From: UBA6115 sp964629345 | Lineage (GTDB): Bacteria > Bacillota > Clostridia > Christensenellales > Aristaeellaceae | Direction of reading: 5' to 3' | DNA: 11,073 nt | Assembly: GCA_964629345.1 (NCBI GenBank) | Contig: CAZVSG010000076.1 | Location: 1 to 11,073, forward strand | Shown here: positions 6,758 through 11,073 of the stretch, piece after piece | How the letters are laid out: every line of letters starts with the position of its first letter | Numbering within the stretch: position 1 is the first letter of the stretch | The notes under the pieces: model-generated | What the model was told of the DNA's origin: nothing | The model's input: the letters and a program-made list of their open reading frames with translations, nothing else | Databases searched by the model: none | Program-made: the position numbers and the translations under genes

Positions 6758-8008
6758 AAACTCAGCCGGGGATCCCGGCAGCCAGCCGCGCTCCCTCAGG
6801 CAGTCCTTCACCGGGGTATGCAGCAGGCTGTCCTTTTGGTAAACATAGCGGAAGCTGGACTTCACCGGCCGTCCGTCCGGCCAGAGCACCTGTCCGTCGC
6901 CCTGTTCGGACAGTCCCAGGGAACCCGCCGCCTCCTCGGGCTGAACAAGGGATACGCGGTTGTGGCAGCGGTTGCCGAGGAACAGATCAAACACGCCAAG
7001 GTCCGGATCTATGGCGAGATGGTTCCCGGTGTATCCGGCCAGCGCGAAGGCGCGCAGGCCCATGAAGGAGGGCACTTCGCTCAGCCGGGTGACCGGCGAC
7101 TTTGAAAAGCACAGCATCCCAAGGAACTGCCGGTAACTCCCGTCATGCGTCAGATAACCCGTCCTGTTCAGACCGATACCCCTGAGCGTGTCCATCCGGA
7201 GAAGCTGCCCGGACAGAAGTCCCTGCGCAAAGCGGCACATGTCCCCGGCGGTTGAGAACAGCCCGGCATGGCCGCAAAGCCTGCGGCCGCCGTCCCCCAG
7301 CAGCCTGGCTTTCGGGTCGTGCGGCAGGCCGGGGAGCGCCGAATCCGTGATCCGGTATTCCCCGCCCATGATCCGGTGTTCATAATTGTAGTCCATCAGG
7401 CGGCCTCTGCACGTTTCCGGGACCGAGACCCATGTCTCCGTCATGTAAAGGGGCCGAAGGATATGAAGGCGGATATAGTCATAGTATTCAGATCCGCTTG
7501 CCGATTCGACCGCGTACTTCAGCACCAGGGCGTTCATGTCCGAATAGCATCTGCTGCCCTGAAGCGGGAACGCCTGGGTTCTGAACACCATCCGCTCCGC
7601 GCTTTGCGCGTCCGGCTGAGCGTCCACGCGCTCGGGGGTTTGGAGCCTGACAAGGTAGCACAGGCACTCGCGCAGGGTGCAGCTTTTCAGACCGGCGAAC
7701 CGCCTGTCCAGTTCACAGATGCTGTCGCTTTCCTTCAGTTTCCCCTTCTCCATCAACTGCAGAACGCTGACCAGCGTAAACAGCTTGGTCAGCGAGGCAA
7801 GGTCACAGATCGTATCCGTATCCATCTTTTCCGGGGCAGGTAAGAAACCGTTCCCGTCCCTGATGACTTCGCGCCTGTTCCCTATGGATGCGATCCCGCT
7901 CTTGTCCCGGGTCCCGAAAGCGACCGTCAGGCCGGTCAGCATCCCCATGCCCAGCACAAGGCGGCGCATCGAATCCTTCAGCGCTTGATCTGCCTTTTCA
8001 GGGTCCAT
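6746..8008 (-). CDS. Second serine hydrolase of the beta-lactamase-like family, with altered C-terminal box
   Basis: A 420-residue beta-lactamase-like (class C type) protein. SxxK is present as SLTK at 72-75 in the context DLASLTKLFT. The second motif is YSD at 155-157 (YxN in classical enzymes, but YSD is frequent in this esterase and DD-peptidase-like branch). The block GHAGLFSTAGDM at 246-257 is a strong family mark. The later segment, usually of the form FGHTGFTG, reads FALAGYTG at 321-328, so Leu323 stands where the KTG-equivalent His is expected. There is no clear signal peptide; the mildly hydrophobic stretch 17-31 looks like the first strand of the fold. The start overlaps the stop of the CBM9-like gene by one base (TGATG) and lacks its own ribosome site, so the two are coupled. 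It is only weakly similar to the other serine hydrolase in the window beyond the shared motifs, so a recent local duplication is unlikely. The substrate is unknown. Confidence 0.88.
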   Translation of the reverse strand: MDPEKADQALKDSMRRLVLGMGMLTGLTVAFGTRDKSGIASIGNRREVIRDGNGFLPAPEKMDTDTICDLASLTKLFTLVSVLQLMEKGKLKESDSICELDRRFAGLKSCTLRECLCYLVRLQTPERVDAQPDAQSAERMVFRTQAFPLQGSRCYSDMNALVLKYAVESASGSEYYDYIRLHILRPLYMTETWVSVPETCRGRLMDYNYEHRIMGGEYRITDSALPGLPHDPKARLLGDGGRRLCGHAGLFSTAGDMCRFAQGLLSGQLLRMDTLRGIGLNRTGYLTHDGSYRQFLGMLCFSKSPVTRLSEVPSFMGLRAFALAGYTGNHLAIDPDLGVFDLFLGNRCHNRVSLVQPEEAAGSLGLSEQGDGQVLWPDGRPVKSSFRYVYQKDSLLHTPVKDCLRERGWLPGSPAEFETS

Positions 8009-8634
8009 CAGGAGAAACAGATCCGGCCGAAGCGCTCAGGCAAATGGAAATTGGCTTCACCTGTCACCTGCCATGCCTGCAGCTCTTCTCCCCGGCGGCT
8101 GTGGTCGATGCGGAACAGATTCGCCCGCCATTCCGTGCCCGCCCGGGGCGGGTGATGAAACGCCGCATACGGAATGCGCCAGACCGATCCGGTCAGGTAG
8201 TTTTCTCTGTGGAAAACAGTTCTGGTCATGAACCCGGGAATGTCCCGGTCCATATCCAGTTTAAGCTGCCCGGGTCCCTCATACAGGACGGTCCCGGTGA
8301 AGTGAAGGTCATAGGGGCTGACCTCGATTTCCCAGTACTCGCGTTCGTTTTCCCCGTCCGCGATAAACAGCTCAAAAACGTCCTGACGGTAAAGGCATTC
8401 ATCGTCCAGGCGGAACGTTGAGCGCACCTCATCGTCCTCGGCCAGGAAGCGAAGGAAGAGCGCTCCCTGGCTGTCATCCCGCAGAAGGCGGAACTCCGTC
8501 GCCAGAAACGGCGTCCTCCCGCTGACCACCTCATGCAGTTCGGCCTTCGGCGCTTTGTCCCAAAGGGGATCCCCCGCATCCGGCATCGGCGGTACAAGGG
8601 TGTTTATGCAGATGTAGCAATGGTCTTCCGGCAT
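8008..8634 (-). CDS. CBM9-like (family 9 carbohydrate-binding module-like) protein
   Basis: A 208-residue single-domain protein resembling the CBM9-like beta-sandwich family, often annotated as carbohydrate-binding family 9-like. Supporting segments: DPLWDKAPKAEL at 22-33; the strand ALFLRFLAEDDEVRSTF at 58-74; the acidic block YRQDVFELFIADG at 82-94, equivalent to the family DDxVEVFI block; YWEIEVSPYD at 100-109; and a C-terminal WRANLFRID...AWQVTGEANFHLPERFGRICF pattern (169-207). There is no signal peptide and no linked catalytic domain, so a cytoplasmic role is likely and sugar binding is only an inference. The open frame runs back to 8820 inside the flavodiiron gene, but ATG 8634 has a GGAGGAGGGG ribosome site just upstream, and the family similarity starts after it. 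It is translationally coupled to the serine hydrolase that follows and lies 31 bp after the flavodiiron gene. Confidence 0.8.
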   Translation of the reverse strand: MPEDHCYICINTLVPPMPDAGDPLWDKAPKAELHEVVSGRTPFLATEFRLLRDDSQGALFLRFLAEDDEVRSTFRLDDECLYRQDVFELFIADGENEREYWEIEVSPYDLHFTGTVLYEGPGQLKLDMDRDIPGFMTRTVFHRENYLTGSVWRIPYAAFHHPPRAGTEWRANLFRIDHSRRGEELQAWQVTGEANFHLPERFGRICFS

Positions 8635-8637
8635 GGT

Positions 8638-8647
8638 CCCCTCCTCC
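8638..8647 (-). promoter_or_regulatory. Shine-Dalgarno deciding the start of the CBM9-like gene
   Basis: The minus-strand purine run GGAGGAGGGG ends three bases before ATG 8634, with the AGGAGG core at usable spacing. It fixes the start at 8634 rather than at an in-frame ATG 62 codons upstream that lies within the flavodiiron gene. Confidence 0.75.
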
Positions 8648-8665
8648 CCGCGCGGTATGAAACCC

Positions 8666-9844
8666 TTACAGGTTCTCCGCGAAGGCGCGGGCAAAGGCGC
8701 GTACGTTCTCAACTTCCGCTCCGCTTGGCCTGAAGCGGACGCAGAAGCCTTCGACGGTGCGGGACTTGAGCTGCTCCAGCCGGCCGGTGATATTGCCGAC
8801 CGCCTCGCCGCTCCAGCCATAGGAGCCGAAGGCCGAGCAGAGCTTGCCCTTCAACTGGTAGGGATGGATGGCGGCCAGCAACTCGCCGATGGGCTGGAGA
8901 ACGTCGCCCAGGAAGGTCGGCGATCCGAACAGGACACCGTCCGCTTCCCCGACCGCCGCCAGCGCCTGTTCCCTGTTCCCATCATTCAGCTCGATCAGGC
9001 TGACCTTGATGCCGGCATCCGTCAAGGCCCCGGAAATGGCTTCCGCCAGGGACCTCGTATAGCCGTACGCGCTGACGTAAATGACGGCGGCGGTTTTCCC
9101 TTCCTTTTTCGGCTTTTCCGCAAGGCGCTCATAGATATCGCAGATCTCAGCGATCCTGGTGTCCAGCACCGCGCCGTGCCCTGTGAGCACCATGGAGGGA
9201 TCCAGTTCCCTGACCGCCTTGACGCCGTTGATCACGAACGGCTGGGCGAAGGGGCTCATGATGTCCATGTAATACTGCTTCACCGCGTCCAGGTAGCCCT
9301 CCCGGTCCTCCACACGGCTGAGGAGGAGCGGGGAAAACGAGTAATGCGCGCCCAGGAAATCGCAGGTGAACAGCGCGCGGGTCAGCGAGTCAAAGGTGAA
9401 CATGGTGTCCGGCCAGTGCAGGTTCGGCATCGGATAGAAGCTCAGCGTCCGCCCGCCCAGGTCCAGCGTGTCGCCTTTCTTGACTGCCCGGCCGTTGAAG
9501 GGTCGTTTGATGATCTCGCCGATGAAGTTGATGGCGCCCGCGCTGCCGACGATCTGAAGATCCGGGTTCTTTTCAAGAAGCACCGGGATGATGCCGGCAT
9601 GGTCCGGTTCGGTATGGTTGAGCACGATGCAGTCAATCGTACCCAAAGGCACGATCTGCTCAATGCTGTCCAGATATTCCTCCAGGAAGCCTTCCTTTGC
9701 GGTTTCCACCAGGGCGGTCTTCCCCTCCCCCCTGATAAGGTAGGCGTTGTAGCTGGTGCCGTGCGGCGTCTTCATGATGATGTCGAACACGCGCAATGTC
9801 GGATTCTGTACGCCCACGGAATATATGCCCTTGAGCAATTCCAT
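8666..9844 (-). CDS. fprA: Flavodiiron protein (FprA-type A flavoprotein)
   Basis: A 392-residue flavodiiron protein, which reduces O2 to water and/or NO to N2O with electrons from rubredoxin or a related donor. It is a cytoplasmic protective enzyme of anaerobes. The N-terminal metallo-beta-lactamase domain (about 1-248) holds a full diiron ligand set: H77, E79, D81 and H82 in NHTEPDHAG, then H143 in NLHWPD, D162 in FTCDFLGAHYS and H223 in LTGHGAV. The C-terminal flavodoxin domain (about 250-392) has an FMN phosphate loop YVSAYGYTRSLAEAI at 256-270, and later GSPTF and AFGSYGWSGEA segments. It ends shortly after the flavodoxin fold, so there is no fused rubredoxin or flavin reductase domain (class A architecture). 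A strong AAGGAGG site at 9854-9860 is nine bases from the ATG. It lies 45 bp after the zinc-ribbon gene. Whether O2 or NO is preferred cannot be read from the sequence. Confidence 0.95.
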   Translation of the reverse strand: MELLKGIYSVGVQNPTLRVFDIIMKTPHGTSYNAYLIRGEGKTALVETAKEGFLEEYLDSIEQIVPLGTIDCIVLNHTEPDHAGIIPVLLEKNPDLQIVGSAGAINFIGEIIKRPFNGRAVKKGDTLDLGGRTLSFYPMPNLHWPDTMFTFDSLTRALFTCDFLGAHYSFSPLLLSRVEDREGYLDAVKQYYMDIMSPFAQPFVINGVKAVRELDPSMVLTGHGAVLDTRIAEICDIYERLAEKPKKEGKTAAVIYVSAYGYTRSLAEAISGALTDAGIKVSLIELNDGNREQALAAVGEADGVLFGSPTFLGDVLQPIGELLAAIHPYQLKGKLCSAFGSYGWSGEAVGNITGRLEQLKSRTVEGFCVRFRPSGAEVENVRAFARAFAENL

Positions 9845-9853
9845 CGTTCCGTT

Positions 9854-9860
9854 CCTCCTT
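9854..9860 (-). promoter_or_regulatory. Strong ribosome site of the flavodiiron gene
   Basis: A near-consensus AAGGAGG on the minus strand, nine bases before ATG 9844. It is stronger than the sites of the two small genes upstream and suggests higher translation of the flavodiiron protein. I found no well-spaced -10/-35 pair in the 45-bp gap 9845-9889. Confidence 0.7.
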
Positions 9861-9889
9861 TTCGTTTTTACATCAACCGGTAATAGGAA

Positions 9890-10105
9890 TCATCGCAGCA
9901 AGCGCCATAGAAGAAACGCTGCGGCGATGACGAATCCGATGATATTGAGCTGTTTTCTGATCCTCCTGACCTTCTCTTCCGGCCAGGCTCCGCCGGTCAG
10001 AGGTGTCAGCTTCGCATGGCAGAAGGGACACTCCCGCATGTGGTCAAGCACGTCCTTCCCGCATTCGGGACAAGCGACAAGGTGCCTGCGATAGGAGGAC
10101 ATCAT
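9890..10105 (-). CDS. Small zinc-ribbon protein with C-terminal membrane segment
   Basis: A 71-residue protein of unknown function. The N-terminal half holds two CxxC knuckles, CPEC (C12, C15) and CPFC (C26, C29), 10 residues apart, which fits a zinc-ribbon. The C-terminal part has a basic stretch (VRRIRKQ, about 46-52) followed by one hydrophobic helix, NIIGFVIAAAFLLWRLL (54-70). This fits a tail-anchored membrane protein with its zinc-ribbon in the cytoplasm. Two adjacent ATG codons (10105 and 10102) could serve as start, and no good Shine-Dalgarno is visible. It begins ten bases after the 79-residue gene, suggesting read-through translation. Such ribbon-plus-helix proteins are common small hypotheticals in Bacillota. 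I do not recognise a named family. Confidence 0.75.
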   Translation of the reverse strand: MMSSYRRHLVACPECGKDVLDHMRECPFCHAKLTPLTGGAWPEEKVRRIRKQLNIIGFVIAAAFLLWRLLR

Positions 10106-10115
10106 TCACAAAAGG

Positions 10116-10355
10116 CTATTTCAGCCAGACATTGGTACAGAACAGCACAAACAGGATGATGCCGGCGGACAGCACGCCCGCCACGGTCAATGCGGCGCCC
10201 ATAGCGCCCCAGATCGCGTAGCGGACTTGATGCTTCTCAAGCTGGGCTGTCCCCTGCGAGCCTTCTGTCAGCGCTGCGCCGTGCCACGGCATGCCTTCGA
10301 CGTTCATCGGGGCGACGACACGGCCGTCATCAACAAAATCCCTTCTTTTCTTCAT
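10116..10355 (-). CDS. Small hypothetical membrane protein
   Basis: A 79-residue protein of unknown function. The N-terminus is charged and polar (MKKRRDFVDDGR...), with a segment VAPMNVEGMPWHG at 14-26 that looks like a conserved motif. One long hydrophobic stretch covers about 46-73 (a single helix, or two short ones around Gly60). The basic N-terminus suggests it lies inside the cell. The start overlaps the stop of the ABC ATPase gene by 4 bp (ATGA), and a GAGGA site lies seven bases upstream inside that gene, so the two are coupled. The position suggests a possible link to the peptide transporter, but that is only inference from neighbours. Confidence 0.75.
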   Translation of the reverse strand: MKKRRDFVDDGRVVAPMNVEGMPWHGAALTEGSQGTAQLEKHQVRYAIWGAMGAALTVAGVLSAGIILFVLFCTNVWLK

Positions 10356-11073
10356 TGCTTATCCTCATAATACAGGTGGCAGGCCACCATGTGCCCGGAA
10401 AAATCCACCTCTTTGGGGACGATTGTCTTGCACCGCTCCATGCACTGCGCGCAGCGGGTGTGGAACTTGCAGCCTGTCGGGGGATTCGCGGGCGAGGGGA
10501 TGCTGCCCTCCAGGATGATGCGGTCCATCTTGACCGTCGGATCCGGCACGGGGATCGCGCTGAACAGCGCTTTGGTATAGGGGTGGAGCGGATTGCTGAA
10601 GATATCCTCGGTCGTTCCGTATTCCGCCATGCTGCCCAGATACATCACGCCGACTGTGTCCGAGATGTGTTCGACCACCGACAGGTCATGCGAAATGAAC
10701 AGGAACGCCAGGCCGAACTCTTTCTGCAGATCTGCCAGCAGGTTGATGATCTGGGCCTGGATGGATACGTCAAGGGCCGAAACCGGTTCATCGCAGACGA
10801 TGAAATCCGGGTTGAGGGCCAGGGCGCGCGCGATGCAGATGCGCTGGCGCTGGCCGCCGGAGAACTCGTGCGGGTAGCGGCTCTTGTAGTACTTCGGCAG
10901 GCCGCAGGCCTCCATCACGCGGGAGACGTAGTCGTCCAACTCGTCCGCGGGCACGATCTTGTGCTCGCGCACCGCCTCGCCGATGATCTCGCCGATGGGC
11001 AGGCGCGGCGAAAGGCTGGAATAGGGGTCCTGAAAGATGATCTGCATCTGGGGGCGCACTTTGCGCAGCTCCT
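10352..11073 (-). CDS. Oligopeptide/dipeptide ABC transporter ATP-binding protein (OppF/DppF type), 5' end cut by the window
   Basis: ATPase subunit of a peptide-class ABC importer. About 240 residues are present; full proteins have about 320-330, so the N-terminus with Walker A lies off the right edge. The frame is open to the edge, so the GTG at 11059 is an internal Val codon. Visible motifs: Q-loop IIFQDPYSSLSPR; ABC signature FSGGQRQRICIARAL; Walker B DFIVCDEPVSALD; and H-loop FISHDLSVVEHI. The C-terminal oligopeptide/dipeptide domain follows, with LHPYTKALFSAIP, EGSIPSPANPPTGC and a four-Cys cluster (GCKFHTRC, CMERC) typical of OppD/OppF, thought to bind an Fe-S cluster or metal. OppF rather than OppD is inferred from the Q-loop and signature wording and from its being the last transporter gene. 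The permease, binding-protein and OppD genes should lie upstream, to the right of the window. The substrate could be peptides or another ligand of this class, such as nickel. Confidence 0.93.
   Translation of the reverse strand, partial: ELRKVRPQMQIIFQDPYSSLSPRLPIGEIIGEAVREHKIVPADELDDYVSRVMEACGLPKYYKSRYPHEFSGGQRQRICIARALALNPDFIVCDEPVSALDVSIQAQIINLLADLQKEFGLAFLFISHDLSVVEHISDTVGVMYLGSMAEYGTTEDIFSNPLHPYTKALFSAIPVPDPTVKMDRIILEGSIPSPANPPTGCKFHTRCAQCMERCKTIVPKEVDFSGHMVACHLYYEDKQ

Noticed and set aside
7268..8421. Plus-strand frames opposite the second hydrolase and the CBM9-like gene
   Set aside because: They are shadows of the minus-strand genes, with no motif and no ribosome site.
8635..8820. 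A 62-codon N-terminal extension of the CBM9-like gene
   Set aside because: It lies mostly within the flavodiiron gene, encodes low-complexity Ser/Ala/Arg residues, and a strong ribosome site sits directly before ATG 8634.
8633..9883. A 416-codon plus-strand open frame opposite the flavodiiron gene
   Set aside because: It mirrors a fully conserved flavodiiron protein on the minus strand and shows no recognisable family. Long antisense frames are expected in GC-rich coding DNA.
9845..9889. Promoter in the gap before the flavodiiron gene
   Set aside because: TTGATG is present on the minus strand, but no -10-like hexamer lies at 16-18 bp from it.
11057..11059. GTG as the start of the ABC ATPase
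   Set aside because: The frame continues upstream to the window edge with ELRK, which matches the usual residues before the Q-loop. The codon is an internal Val.

Overview
This window looks like a chromosomal, housekeeping-type stretch from a fairly GC-rich anaerobic member of the Bacillota, most likely class Clostridia. The evidence is indirect: a RecD2-type helicase, the RecX and ComF layout, a TcdA-type E1-like enzyme, an FprA flavodiiron protein, an aldo/keto reductase with a C-terminal double [4Fe-4S] domain, strong AGGAGG-type ribosome sites and dense gene packing. I cannot name a genus. No rRNA, tRNA, CRISPR array, insertion sequence or phage gene is visible, and no stretch over 300 bases lacks a gene.

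Layout. (1) Positions 1-2897, plus strand: the 3' part of recD2, then comF, then tcdA, overlapping one another as one operon. Its promoter lies off the left edge. (2) Positions 2845-6651, minus strand, read from right to left: an Fe-S aldo/keto reductase, lgt, a class-C-type serine hydrolase, recX. Start and stop codons overlap or nearly touch. A convincing sigma-A-type promoter sits in the 94-bp gap in front of the reductase. recX converges on tcdA and overlaps it tail to tail by 53 bp. (3) Positions 6746-11073, minus strand, right to left: an OppF/DppF-type ABC ATPase (5' end off the right edge), a 79-residue membrane protein, a 71-residue zinc-ribbon membrane protein, the flavodiiron protein, a CBM9-like protein and a second serine hydrolase. 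Gaps are 0-45 bp, so this may be one transcript or a few.

How the genes may work together. The left operon joins DNA repair or processing (RecD2), a ComF phosphoribosyltransferase-fold protein tied to DNA uptake or repair, and tRNA modification (TcdA). RecX, a modulator of RecA, faces it on the other strand. Lgt starts lipoprotein maturation. The flavodiiron protein and the Fe-S reductase fit redox and oxygen management in an anaerobe. The ABC ATPase is the end of a peptide-uptake operon.

I see no obviously new multi-gene system. The points most worth a second look are: a long inverted repeat lying over both the stop codon of one gene and the -35 box of the next promoter; a CBM9-like protein translationally coupled to a serine hydrolase whose C-terminal His-Thr-Gly-type box appears changed; a Tyr in Lgt at the position of a His that is essential in E. 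coli; and two small membrane proteins of unknown function between the peptide transporter and the flavodiiron gene.
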